From: Paralvinella palmiformis
Lineage: Eukaryota > Annelida > Polychaeta > Terebellida > Alvinellidae
NCBI GenBank assembly: GCA_025642065.1
Contig: JAODUP010001507.1
Span: 1-64,000, forward strand
Direction: 5' to 3'
Length of the DNA: 64,000 nt
Shown here: one piece after another, positions 44,871-57,297 of the stretch
Numbering within the stretch: the stretch's first letter is position 1
Layout of the letters: each line of letters begins with the position of its first letter
The notes under the pieces: generated by a model
Seen by the model: only the letters and a program-made list of their open reading frames with translations
Database searches by the model: none
Told to the model about the DNA's origin: nothing
Translations under genes and position numbers: made by a program

Positions 44871-46040
44871 ATAGCTGGTTTGGTGTCTGTTCATTTATTT
44901 ACGTACTATTTTCCATTAGTTCCATTTCATGTAACTATGATGTTACAAACAAAAAATTGAGACAGGAACATATCTATATCTGGAAGTAGTTTGGCTGACT
45001 GCCTTCGGTAATTTCACTGCAAGTTCTAGTGAGGGTTTGTTAAATTATATATTTAATCACTTCATACAAATAATATACTGAAGTTCAACAAATAAACAGC
45101 AAACCACAGTTTATACCTATTTTGCTTGACCCCTACAAACCCGTACAACTGCTTTAGAAGTAATTAGTAAGGGGTTGCTGTAGGTGTAAAGGACTTTGGA
45201 CACACCTAAATTAAGTTTTAACATGTCGTCATTGAATACATTAAACAATATTTATCAAACTACAAACTAGTCATAACGTTACCAAAAATAATAAAGGCTT
45301 TAATAACAACTTTGTTCATATTAAGGAAAGGGGAGTTGCATAAATACTCCAAAATTAAATTTTCATAAGCTTTTCAGGTGCTAATTAAATAAATTGACCA
45401 GAATGTCATTGATGAATAATTTAAGCAATATTGTTTAAGCTGCATGACAGTTATAATGTTTCCAAATCAAATCAAATATTTTTTTAATAATTAACTGTTA
45501 AGCCACTGGGGTAACGGCAGTTCCAGTGTGCAATAAATAACGCTTTAAATGTTTGTGACTCCAAATAATGGAAACCATGGAATTGGTCGGGTTTCAGATT
45601 AAATAATATTAGTAAAATCTAATGGTTGGTTATTTGCTAACGCACCTTTATATGTCGGTTAGTTCAAGCTGAATAAAAATATTCTTGTGATAGAAGTTGA
45701 AATAGAATATTATGATATTGAACTCACAGGTATACAAACATCACAATTCATTGACATTCAAAATCTTGATACAGCTGTTATTCAAGAACTAAACATAAAT
45801 TGATAATTTACAGCAGAAATTTGGAGACGGAACTCACGACGATACATATGGAAAAAAAAGGTCACTAAGCGAAATATCATCTTTGGGTTTGTGTTTTAGG
45901 TGTTTTAGGTGTTTGAATAAATGAATAAAAGAGATGGGAATATAAGTGACATTTTTGGGTTGCTGTATTGTCAACTCTCACTCACTCAATCAAGAGACAA
46001 TATTTTATACGCAGAAATTAAAATTTCAGTTATATACTTC
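44871..46040. other. Intergenic, no gene seen
   Basis: AT-rich, no domains recognised. Confidence 0.5.
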
Positions 46041-46146
46041 TAAGGTAACTGAGTGATTAAATGAATACAGAATTAAGCCCATGAACCACACAACTTTCAT
46101 AAAAATATTAATGCTTCTTGCTGTTGACTATCGATTTATTTATACT

Positions 46147-46150
<4 letters not shown>

Positions 46151-46201
<51 letters not shown>

Positions 46202-46204
46202 ATA
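46151..46204. repeat. (TA)n microsatellite
   Basis: TA run with one slip, in the 3' flank of GST copy A. The matching place in copy B (~49290-49302) has only 'tgtgtatata'. Confidence 0.9.
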
Positions 46205-46341
46205 AATATATTTCTCCTAAGCGATAAAGAATACGTTCTGCAGGAAGAAAAAGATAAGATGCAACCGCACGATCTAGGAACGTGTATTATTAACACCATC
46301 AACTACTATTTTCAAAGTAAAAAAACCTTGACAAATTAGAA

Positions 46342-46955
46342 CTAGGTGACCGCATGTTTGGCAAGCAATTCTTTAATTTTGGTATTCTCGTTTTCAACAC
46401 AATCTCGTAGAGCATTCAATTTAGGAAAGTTGCCCCAAACTGAGGAATTCTGACTTGCCAAATAATCATTTAAAATACAGAACCCCATATCAACCACTGT
46501 TCTCTGCAAACAAGAAATTAAAACACAAACAGTCATCGCCATCTAGTAGCACACATTCATCCCAGTTTAAAAAGGAATTATTTATTATAACCAAGTTATC
46601 CGTTTGGTTTGTTACAAACACTTTGGATGTTACACCTCGTTTCATCAAATTCACCCATGAAGCCTGTAATGTTTACATAAAGAATCAAAATTAAGGTTAA
46701 CATGTGGCCACTGTAAAACAGGGATACTAAGTATTCTAGTTTCAGTTTCTCTTTATCTATCTATTAATATTTTGTATGATTCTGATTGTTTTGTATGCTC
46801 CATGCGTGTGTGTGTAAAATAAATGTTTTATTTTCATGTAACCTTAAAGGGATTTAAGTACAAACCGAAGCGTTTGGCCAAGAATCTGGCAATTGTCAGA
46901 CCTTGTGCCAATTTGAAGTCATCAACAACAGTTAGAATGGGCACAAACGGAGTGG
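46342..46955 (-). pseudogene. Sigma-class glutathione transferase pseudogene, copy A
   Basis: Exon 2-like 46866-46955 gives TPFVPILTVVDDFKLAQGLT, IARFLAKRF. Exon 3 start (~46668 downward) gives FMGEFDETRCNI and then runs into intron sequence. Last exon 46342-46503 gives VVDMGFCILNDYLASQ, GNFPKLNALRDCVENENTKI and stop. The rest of exon 3, intron 3 and all of exon 4 are missing in a single deletion relative to copy B (49680-51095 has no counterpart). Exon 1 was not found upstream. The Gln of the 'PFGQ' glutathione-site loop is also lost. Clearly non-functional. Confidence 0.87.
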
Positions 46956-48172
46956 CTGAAAATATTTCATCAAATATTAAAACTATCATCTGTGACACAA
47001 GATACAAAATACTATATACATATTAAACTGATCATGTCAATACACAACTGGTGTTTGTTATTGAAAATTTCCAATATTTCTTTTATTATCTATTTCCTAT
47101 TCACCTTTTATAATCTCAAATATAAAGAATATTAGCAAACTGTCGCTAGCATAATGGACAACTTTCCTAAGATAGAGAAAAGATGTATAAATGTAGACCA
47201 AACAGGATACGGCAAGATCCAGGATTGTCCAACACTAGTTAAACCATTCCGTAACTTAGACCAGTACAATGTTGAAAAGGAGAATGTCAGATGTACAATC
47301 TTTATATTGAATGCCTTCCCCAAAAGGAACAGCAAATACCAATCGAGGGGTTCAGTTTCGGCCTTGTTTACACGTGGAACATATGACCAAGGAATGCCTC
47401 CCTATGGAAATAGCCCATAAACATGGGTATCCTGGTTCAATTCGAACTCTAACTGGAAGTTTGCAGCGTAGGGCTCTAATAACTATGCTATTAGAGCGGC
47501 TCTAACCGAGAAGGGTAACAGTTCACTCTTAGTTAATATTACTTTACGTTATGCGTTATTAATTTCAAAAATTGTATTCTTTACAACTACAGTTATAACT
47601 GCATCTGGATCCATGTCATCACTTAAGACTTGTATGATACCTTTAATACAATAATTAGGTTTCCGATATGTCATAGCCTTAATTGATCTTAATTGTCACC
47701 GCATTTCATAAATTATTCTAATATTAAGATCCGAGTTCTAAGATACAATTACTGGCTTCATTTCATTACATACACTTTATAATACCGTATCTCAAATAAT
47801 AATTAACTTAGATTAATTGCTATCATAATTGATGAAATACTAATTATATTAGATGTAATTAGGATGGGTAGACATGATTGAATAAGAACATGTGATTTAT
47901 TCTTTTTGGGTAGTTTTGCTGTTATTGGTCTTGGTAAGCAATAGCCTGTATATCATATGAATATAGCGAGAAAGACATATGCCGCTCGTTGCATATTTTA
48001 CAACAGTATACTATATTCAGGGTTTAATGTTTAATGAAGTTGGTTCTTAACTGAATACGCGACGTACATTTAACAGCAAACCGTACGACCATCATTAGCA
48101 TAAAACACTAATTTGTTTTTGGTAACTAGTGTTGTGCCGTTCCAAAAGTGTGTGTGTGCGCGCGGGCGCGTG

Positions 48173-48830
48173 ATAATATTACAACTAGAAGCAGAAACTG
48201 GGAAAGAAACATAAATTTGGGTGATCTTATCCTTGAAATGTTTGGAAAAAGAATTGTAGAGTGAATTAGTTGAATCAGGAGCGGGCAGAGAAACAGAAGC
48301 CTTTCTATGGTCAGATTTAGCTTATTCGTGAGTCTTTTGCAGAAATGGCCCTGTTTAGTATATCTAGACCTGTTGTGTGCGTGATTTCCTCCATTTGCGT
48401 TCTAAATATCAGCGACACACTTTGGCATTAATAATTTCAGGGGACATCCATGGTGCAGGTGGTTTAGTTTTTATAGATTTTGATCTGACAGGTGCATGTT
48501 TGTCAAGTAAGGTTTAAAGTGTAGTGTGGCATTGTTAACATAATTGTGATAAGTCATCTTTAGGACTGGTGATAAGTTCAGATTTTACTATGTCATCATT
48601 AAATGCAGGAATGTCAATGTTATGAGTATACTGATAAAGAATATTACACTTAGAGTCAACTCGATTATGCTTAAAGTTTATTTCTGCTATGACAGTGAAA
48701 TGACCTGATAAACCATCTGTGGCAGTTAGTGTGTGGATATAATCCGTTGTAGACAGGGTTATGAGGAGATCAAGCCAGTGACCATGAATGTAGAGAAATA
48801 AACTAATATTTCATATGCTACATATAACGT
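48173..48830 (-). mobile_element. LINE fragment of the 37640 family (endonuclease end and linker)
   Basis: Reverse-complement sequence at 48173-48310 closely matches 37640-37780 ('gataagatcacccaaatt', 'tttctgcttctagttgtaat'). Upstream pieces read GHFTVIAEINFKHNRVDS, then DIVKSELITSPKDDLSQLC and PPAPWMSPEII.AK, typical of the end of a CR1/L2 endonuclease domain and the linker to RT. It sits between the two GST copies. Confidence 0.8.
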
Positions 48831-51453
48831 GCTTACACTGAATGAGGGAGCTGAATTAATCAAACATCAAAACAATAAGGTCATTTATTTTGACCTATAT
48901 TTAGTTAGCAGGAGAGTACTAAATATAGATCACACAGCGGCTCACAGAGACTCAGAATAAAGCTATAGCAACAGGGTAATCACCATAAGTGTCTGCTGGA
49001 TACTACTGGATCAATATTAATGCTAAAGTTCAATCACAGTGTCAGTTAAGAACAGCATTGTTTCAGTCATCAGGAAATTCAATTTATAAACACACTAATT
49101 CATCTGTGGATCAGTTTCTGGTTTAAGCATAAATGGTATTGCATGTGATAATGTATTGCACTTTGATTGAAGTTCTACACTTCTCTGGAAACTGAGTGCT
49201 TAAAGAATTACACAATTTACCAAGGAAACACCCAACTTTCATAAAATATAACTTTTTCTTGGAGTACACTATTGATTTATTTATATTCATTATGTGTATA
49301 TAATTACAAATTATCTCCTAAATTATAAAGAATACTTTCACAGAACAAAAAAGATAAAATTAATATTAATAACATTAACAATTAAGCAGAAACACGTTGA
49401 CAGCTAGAACTAGGTGGGGGGACGTTTGGCAAGCCATTCTGCAATTTTGGTGTTGTCCTTTTCCACACCATCCCGTAGAGCATTCAGCTTAGGAAACTTG
49501 CCCCAATCTAAGGAACTCTGACTGGCAAAAGAATCACTCAAACTGCAGAACCCCATATCAGCCACTGTAATCTGCAAACAAGAAATTAAAATACAAACAG
49601 TCATCTCAACCCACTGGCACACATTCAGCTGGGTTTAAAAGGAATTATTTATTAAAGCCAAGCTAACAGTTTGGTTGACTTTATTATATGCCTACCCCAT
49701 CTCCAACAAAGAAGCCATCACCATTCTTGTTAGTTATAAGAAAATTCTCAAACTTTTCAAGATATTCATCTCGTTGACCACCTTCCCACTTCTCCTTTGC
49801 TGCAGCCTGTGAATGATACAAACAAGGTATCCAGAAGAAAAAACACATTTATTTACAAATATTTTGTGTACAAATGTAAATATTTAAATGCTCAATTCTG
49901 ATTGGCAATTATTCCTCCTTAGTTCAAATTAAAAATTATGTCAATATATTATTTTAAAACACTTGTTCATGAAATTATCTCTCAAAGCTTCAGACATCAG
50001 TGTTGCTTCTAGGATCTAGCCAATGTGAGGGAGCTCCCCCTTAGGTTTTAAAGACGTGGGTGATTTTAATGTAACATGGTCACTTGGCATGAAAACCATT
50101 TAGGGGTACAACTGCATACCCCCCAGGAATATTTGAACTGAAAATGATGACATTTACATCCTATTTGAGGTATTTTATTGATGAGACTCATTTTTTTATA
50201 TACTGCAGGCTTTCTTCTCCTTCCAGATATTGATACCTAACTCATAGTCAAAGTTAGCCACAGAACATTCTGATTTTAATTGTTATCAACACATTGAGGT
50301 GTTTTTCTTTAAATTTATTACAACTTCTAGGATGGAGTTTTCGCAACTAAACTGATGCTCACATTCAGCAATCTGGTATAGCATTATTAAAGCTAATGTG
50401 GCCAAGGTAAATAGATTGGGAAAGTTGGTTGCATGGTATTGATGAACAGTTGCAAAAATATTTGGAGATTATCCCTAGGATGATGTTCAGCAAGTGTAAA
50501 TTTTAACATGGAATTGTTTGTGGTAGTAGCCATTGCAATTTTGTTAGATGGTTTTAATTTAAAGCAGCAATCAGTAATTTTTCTTTTGGGTGTTGATGCC
50601 ATTGTCTGAGATTCAAAAGAAAAGAATTTGTGCCAGCTGGATGATTTCCACCACCATTGTCCAATCACAATATTTCTATCAAAACTCAGGTTATCCCCTT
50701 GCACCGGACTTAGCACTGCCTAGGAACCATTCACATACAAAATAGTGATGGGGGACCGTTAATGCATACAATACTTAGAATATTGCACCATTGGGATTTT
50801 ATTCTGTGCCATGTGGTGCACAGGAATATTTTTTATATTTTGCACCATATGTTAAAATATTGTTGGAATCCTGCAAAAATGCATTCTTGAAGTAACACCG
50901 AGACATCCATAATTTAATACAGTTCCATCATTATATTTTGCAGATTAAATTACATTTGTTTATTTTAAATATAAGTGTCTAAAATAGTGTATTTACACTA
51001 GAATTAATTATTTTCTTACCTTAGAAGCATCATCACCAAACACAGTCTTTAAGTATGGTTTCCTCATGTCCTCACAACACTCTAGCACCACATTACATCT
51101 TATCTTGCTTCATCAAATTCGTCTTTTCCCATGAAGCCTTTAATTTTTACACGAAAATGAAATAATTCAAGTAAATTTTACGATGTAGTCACTTTAAAAA
51201 AGGGATCCAGAGTATTCTAGTTTCAGTTTCTGTGTATCTATCTATCAATATTTGGCATGATTCTGATTCATTTGTATATTCTGTAGATTTGTTTAAAATA
51301 AACGTTTTATTTTCAAGTACCATTATTTGGAGGTTTTTGTAAAAGTGTTAAAGTACAAACCAAAGCGTTTGGCCAAGAATCTGGCAATGGCCAGACTTTG
51401 TACCAACTTGAAACCATTAACTGTCAGCATGGGCACTTGGCCAAAAGGGGTGG

Positions 51454-54314
51454 CTGAAAATAAGACGCTAAATTATAAAAGGATCATCTGTGACACAAAA
51501 TGCTATATACATATTAACATGAACAATACACAAGGTGTTTGTTTTGTGAAAATTTCCGATATTTCTTTTATTATCTATTTAATGCCTGCTTTTTCTTATA
51601 TCACACGGTAAATAAATTACCCAAAAGTCACAGAGAATGAATGGATAAATGTACACTAAACAGGATACAACAAGATCCAGATCTGTTCTACATTGGTTAC
51701 ACCACTCCGTAAACCAGTAAAATTTTGAAAGGGAGAATGTCAAAAGTACAATGTTTATACTGAATACATTCCCCCAGAAATAACAGCAACAATCAAATGA
51801 GGAGTTTAGATTTGGTATTGGTTACATTTAGGACATATGACGAAGAAGTGTCTCCCTACACTACAGAAATATCTCCAAAACATAGGTATTTTAGTTCAAC
51901 TGGAACTCTGACCTGGAAGTTTACATCATAGTGCTCTAATAACTATACTATTACTTTTGTATTGGAGGGCCTCCAACTGAGAAGGAAAATGCCCTCTAAT
52001 AGTTAATTTTATTTTACATTATGTGTTACCAATTTCAAACAATTAATTATTTTACAACCGTCGCACAGTAACATTATCAACAACAACAGAAAAACAGATC
52101 TACATTATAACTGCATATGGATTCATGTCATGACTGAAGATTTGTATGATACCTTTGATAAATTAATTAGTTTTCTGATATGCCATGGCCTTTATCTTAA
52201 TAACTACCACATGTCATGATCTTCACTGATCACGTAAATCGCATTTGGCCTGAGTTCAGTCTATCTCAATTACTTAACAACACCACATGTCAACATTTCT
52301 AGTCCGAGCACTCTTTATCACTCCTTTCTGATTGGTCCATATTATAATCTATTGCAGTTACAAACACAATAATTAGGGCCGCCACATGTATATGAGATTA
52401 TAACATTTCATGACACCACATTTCATAAATTATTCTAGGATTAAGGTACAAGTTGTAAGATGAAATTACTGGCTTCATTTCATTACATACACTTTAAAAT
52501 ACTGTATTTCAATTTTTTATATTGTGACTTAGATTAATTGCTAATAGAATTGATGAAATATTAATTATATTAGATGTGTTTAGGAGAGGGTGGCATGACT
52601 GAATAAGAAAATATGATTAATTATTTTTATATATTTAAGCTGTTATTGGTCTTGGTAAGCAATATGTATAGCCTATATGGAATCTATATTATAGATTCTA
52701 CTTATTTAAATAATTTATTGACTTCACTAAATTACTGGTGTACAATTAACTATCTAGCACAATTATATGACTATGGCTAGTAGAACATGCCCATTGTTGG
52801 ATATTCTATTACGGTATATTATATTCAGAGGGTAATATCTAATGGGTTTGATTCTGAACTCAATAAACGATATACATTTGCCCCTTTTAATATGAAACAG
52901 CACTAACACCTATTCCGTATATTATTACAGAATTGACAAATTATACACCCAAAATGTTTTTCACTTGAGCCTGATGCAGTTGTTCATGCCATTCAGGGTG
53001 GTTTGTAGTTACTTAGTGATAATTTCCATGTTGAAGAGATCAGTGATTTTCCAACATATATCTGGCACCTCATGTTATAAAGGAATTTTGTTACCCTAGA
53101 TTAATGATAATTGTATAACTAGAAATCATAGATGAAGCTCTGAATGAATGGTTATATTCAATGTCTTTAATTTTAAGAAATCCATGGGTCATGGCTTCAT
53201 CTTTTTAAACTGCAATAAATATCCCTTAATTATATCATTAATTACAGGATAATCTTAACTTTGTTACAAAGGGAAGCCAACTGTTCATGGCTTCATGTAT
53301 TTCCATACTAAAATTATGTCTAAGTAACACTATTTATATTGCCAGTCTAGTATTGAAATGAAGAAATTGCAATTAGACTGGTTCTATATAAAATTATTAA
53401 GGGCCGTTCAGTTATAACTATATGGTGGTCATGGGTGGCAATTTGATTAGTAATACATGGGTGATTGGGTCTGAGCAATAGAAAAATTATGGATGGTGGG
53501 TAGACTAGACAAATTATAATTATTGTTGGTCGGTTTTGTCCAAATCTATGTATGGTGGTGTCAAGAATTTGAATACTGTGTATATTTTATGTACAATCAT
53601 GAAGAAAAAAAGTATTATAACTAACTTTGTACATGGCATACAAAATGAGACTAAATCTACTTGATAAAATGGGAGCATTTCATATACAGATGCAATATTT
53701 AATGGGGGCATATTAGTATATTAATTTGGGGTGATTGGGGTTAAAAGGGGCCTCCGCCATCACCATACAATTATGTCTGAAATAGCCCTTAAGTTGGTTA
53801 GTTTTGTTTTATGAAATCGCTAATAATGAAAATTACTGAATAATTTACACATGCATACATGTTTTTAAAACAATTTGAAAAATATTGAGCAGGGGGCAAA
53901 TCACTGGATTCTGAATGACCTGGACCCACATTTAACATAACAGCAAACCATACGACCATGATTCACGAAGTCACCATCATCAGCATAAAACTAAAAGGCT
54001 ATACATTTTTCGTATTAAGTGTGGTGACGCTTACAAATTGGCTTTGTTTTCACTGAATATTTAGAATTACTGACACTAGCTATTGCAAACAGATTATAGC
54101 TGAAGACATATGATGTGAGATAAAAAATGTGAATGTGTTTCTGCGTGTGCACGTACGTGCGCGTATGTTCACTTGCCAAGAAATAGTTCAGGCCGAGGGC
54201 TCAACCGTCGACTGACATCTCGAAAACGTGACATAGTTCTCTTCGGTACATGGCTGCATAATATCGCAGTAAAATGATAAGATTAGAAACAATCGGATAA
54301 AATTGGCGAGATAC
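51454..54314. other. GST copy B first intron (2.9 kb)
   Basis: No coding sequence. Contains the TTAA-flanked MITE at 53401-53788 and the sequence duplicated at 47100-48115. Confidence 0.75.
53401..53788. mobile_element. 388-bp MITE with TTAA target site
   Basis: Termini GGGCCGTTCAG (left) and GGGCTATTTCAG (right, reversed) extend as imperfect ~30-bp inverted repeats (ATAA.T.TATGGTG). TTAA flanks both sides (53397-53400 and 53789-53792). TTAA duplications are typical of piggyBac and Kolobok. No ORF of note. A truncated relative is at 29036-29275. Confidence 0.8.
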
Positions 54315-54535
54315 TTGGTTTATACTTTTCCCAATCTTCATTCTGATATCTTCATATTCTTGTCCAGCCGCCGCGAACAACCAGCGAGCGAGTTCTGCCC
54401 GACCTTTCCCGTCGAAGTACAAAAGTTGATACTTGGTCATGGCTTCTTGTCAGTTATATGTTCCTACCAGAAATGAAACAAAATATATCATTTTAGTGAT
54501 ACTTATCCTAGACGATGGTTGAGTTTTAATGTTGT

Positions 54536-54600
54536 TGTTTGTTTGTGTAGTTTGAGGATTTACCCCAGGCTGTCGCTTACTGAGCACAGCCTCTGGAAGT
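54536..54600 (-). mobile_element. tRNA-derived SINE, 3' tail fragment
   Basis: 'ccccaggctgtcgctta.tgagcacagcctct' matches the tail region of the 6021-6388 SINE, in reverse orientation. It directly abuts the 3' end of the RNase-H LINE. Confidence 0.75.
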
Positions 54601-54619
54601 AGAATAAACCAAAAAGATA

Positions 54620-57297
54620 TTATATATGATAAATGATTTTAGTGGAAGGTGTATGGACCTTTCTTAAGTAAAGGGAGAAAAATGTCTGCGATGATGATGG
54701 CCTTTCTGATGAGGAGGCGGCAATGTCGACGTCAGTCCAGCTGTGTTGCCGAGGGGTTAATTGGCCCTTTAGTCGTTGTCGGTAGGTGGGGTGAGCTGGG
54801 CAGTTTATTAGGCAGTGGATTGGGGTAAAGTCTTGTTGGCAGTGAGGGCATATTGCGTTGTGATGGTTATTTGTTCCGTATTGTTTGGTAAAAACCCAAA
54901 AATGTAGTCGGCGGAGCTGGGTTTCTGCTTGTCTTTTAGGGAGGAAGTTGAGGTCGGGAACTGTGGTCTTCTCATACCATTTCTGGAGAGGGGATGTGTT
55001 TTCCGTTGCTATACGACGGAATTGTTGGAAGAAATGACTTTTTATCAGGTGACTGTAGGTTCCTGCTATTTGCTCAGCATGGAGGACTTCATTTAAACTG
55101 GTGGCGATATTGGCCTGTCTGTCAGCGTGTTCATTTCCGTCAAGGTCGACATGGCCTGGAATCCAATGGATGGTCGCTTGGGTTCCTTGTCTATGAAGGA
55201 ATTTGGCTGATTTGATGATTTTTGATGTTATTTCAGGGTAGGATTTATATATTCGGTTCTCAAGAATGGTAAGAGCGGCCATTGAATCTGAATGAATGAT
55301 TATATCTTTTGTGTTGTGTCTGTAGAGGTTTCAAGCTAGGGTGATGGTGGTGTTGTCAGGAAGTCTTCCTTGTATGTCAAGGTCCTCTTCCTGAATATAA
55401 CAGGCCCAAGCGGTCTTGCCGTCCTGATGGGTGCTGGCGTCAGGATATATATTAATGGGTAGATTATGTTTGTTATTTAGGTCAAGAATCCTGTTGTAGG
55501 TTGCTTTGGCTGCTTCTTGTGGGCGTCGGTCTTTGTTAATAGGATTGCTAATTAGGACCAGTAGGGGTGGAACTTACCATGGAGGAGATTCTTGGGATAC
55601 GGGTGGTTATATTTGAGGTATTCCCATGTCTTTTTGGAGCCATGCAGCTTTCATTGACCAGGAAATGGCTTGATGGACTCTAGGGTATTTATGGATTTCT
55701 GTCTGGACTCTGGTTATGTTGGGGACTCGGTTTGGGTTTGAAGCTGTTCTGAGTATGTACTTGGGGGTGACCATGCGAACTAGTTGGCCCAGAGGAAGGA
55801 TACCTGATTCCTGGTGAAGGAGTGCTGATGAGGATCCTGTGGGGACTCCCAATACATATCGTAGGCATGTTCTTTGGGCCTGTTCTAGATTTGTTATTGC
55901 TGATGGAGCTGCTAGGAGGAGGACCGGTGCTGCATATAAAAGAATTGATTGTATTAATGCCTTGTACAGAGTGACAAGCATCTTGGTGTTGAGTCCTATT
56001 TTAAAATTGGATATTATGTTTAGCATATTGAGTCTACTGTATATTTTGTGTTTAGTGTCAGCAAGATGTTTAGTAAATGAGAGGCGAGCGTCAATGGCTA
56101 CGCCTAGGTATTTGTAGGGTTTGACAGTTTCTATAGGTTGTTTACCCAGATGGAAGATCTCTGATTGACAGGAGGTGTTGAAGACCATGACTTTGGTCTT
56201 GGCTGATGAAAAGAAAAGTCCTAGGTCATTGGCGGTTGTAGCCAATGTGTTAAGGGTTATTTGAAGTTTTATGGCAGCGTGGCTGCGATGTGAGACGATT
56301 GCCAGATCGTCTGGGTAAGCAAGGATGTCAACGCATGGTGGTAGGGAGATGGAGATAAGGAGAATTACTAATGCATTGAATAATGTAGGGGAGAGGGCAG
56401 ATCCTTGGGGGTACACATGTTAACGGTATGTGGATCGAGAAGAAGTTTTTGTCTTTGTTATATTTCCCCCTGGAAGTGATGAGATTCACTAGATGGAGAA
56501 TAGCATCAACTGTGGATCTTCCCTTGGTAAAACCAAACAAGTTATTCGGCTTGGAAAAGTTCCAGAGCAGACGAGACAGTATTAGGCGCTCCATGATCTT
56601 TGATAGAGTGGGGAAGAGTGAAATAGGTCTGTGTCCCCTTCCACCTGGTTTGGGGATTGGAATGACTACTGCAGTTTTCCTTTGAACTGGAAGGCGATCT
56701 TGGATCCATGATTTAGTGATGAAATCAAGGATTCTTTTCTTAAAGGAGGGTGGGCGTTTATGTAAAAGGAGAAAGTGAAAGTGTCTTCTCCTGGTGCAGA
56801 GTCCTTCTTTTTTTCGTAGAACTGCTTCCAGCTCGTGAATAGAGAAAGGTACATCTGTGTCAGTACTTGCCAATTTGGCTTGCAGTACTGATTGACGTCT
56901 CTGTCCTTGGAATTGTCTAAGAGAATGTTTAACATCCCGAGGGAGTGTGTCATGGGCGGCTCTGGTGACAAAGTGCCTGGCGAGATTTTTAGCTTCTTCA
57001 TTAGGGATTAGGGTTTTAACTGCTGTAGGATGCCATATGTCTTCGGCATTCTTGTTGCACCTTTGGTCACATTGTTGGCTTTTCATTATGAAAATTTGTC
57101 TCTTGGTTTCTTGTTGGGCTGCCCTGATCAGCTTTGATATTAGCAGTAGGGCTTGCTTTGAAGATTTTGATGCGCGGCTCACCTCTCCAGTCCAGTGCAT
57201 GACTGTCATGGTCCGGCCTGTCGAGTTCAAACTTATTTTTTGTAGAACCTTTGCCATCTGACATGACGATGTGAATGGATAAAATCAATGAAAACAT
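54620..57297 (-). mobile_element. I-type LINE with RNase H, 5'-truncated and internally deleted
   Basis: - strand frames in order. 57257-56328: AVVIPIPKPGGRGHRPISLF, PTLSKIMERLILSRLL, LFGFTKGRSTVDAILHL. Then a break at ~56430 removes RT motif A. 56416-55607: YPQGSALSPTLFNALVILL, ILAYPDDLAIVSHRS (catalytic box, Ala to Pro), KPYKYLGVAIDARLSFTKHL, LYAAPVL. ~55460-54620: RNase H with NIYPDAST, IIHSDSMAALTIL and IHWIPGHVDLDGNEHADRQA, then a zinc-knuckle-like HNAICPHCQQDFTPIHCLIN. RNase H after RT points to the I/Nimb/Outcast group rather than CR1. The endonuclease is missing. Dead copy. Confidence 0.9.

Larger units (their letters stand above)
46040..48115. repeat. Segmental duplicate of the GST locus (partner ~49190-53990)
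   Basis: Matching blocks in the same order include 'actgagtg.ttaaa', the last GST exon, 'agtattctagtttcagtttc', exon 2 and its flanks, 'ttcatttcattacatacact', 'gctgttattggtcttggtaa' and 'cagcaaacc.tacgaccat'. Copy A lacks ~1.4 kb around exon 4; copy B has extra DNA including a MITE at 53401-53788. Confidence 0.87.
49410..54440 (-). pseudogene. Sigma-class glutathione S-transferase, five exons, two frameshifts
   Basis: Exons: 54315-54440 (MTKYQLLYFDGKGRAELARW, LFAAAGQEYEDIR; Tyr8 is the expected catalytic tyrosine), 51361-51453 (TPFGQVPMLTVNGFKLVQSL, AIARFLAKRF), 51020-51137 (FMGKDEFDEA, CNVVLECCEDMRKPYLKTVF), 49696-49806 (EKWEGGQRDEYLEKFENFL, GDGFFVGDG) and 49410-49571 (VADMGFCSLSDSFASQ, FPKLNALRDGVEKDN, IAEWLAKRPPT, stop). 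Total ~200 codons is the normal length. All splice sites are GT-AG and phases fit. However, exon 1 lacks one base before the DWEKYKP stretch, and exon 3 has a 5-base insertion at ...DEAR/CN. Sigma GSTs conjugate glutathione or isomerise prostaglandin H2. Pseudogene, or sequencing errors in a real gene. Confidence 0.87.

Noticed and set aside
46823..47026. + strand frame (67 codons), with a look-alike at 51327-51611
   Set aside because: Both are antisense shadows of GST exon 2; the - strand reads the conserved GST sequence.
54994..55215. + strand frame opposite the RNase H region
   Set aside because: Shadow of the LINE ORF, which has clear RNase H motifs on the - strand.
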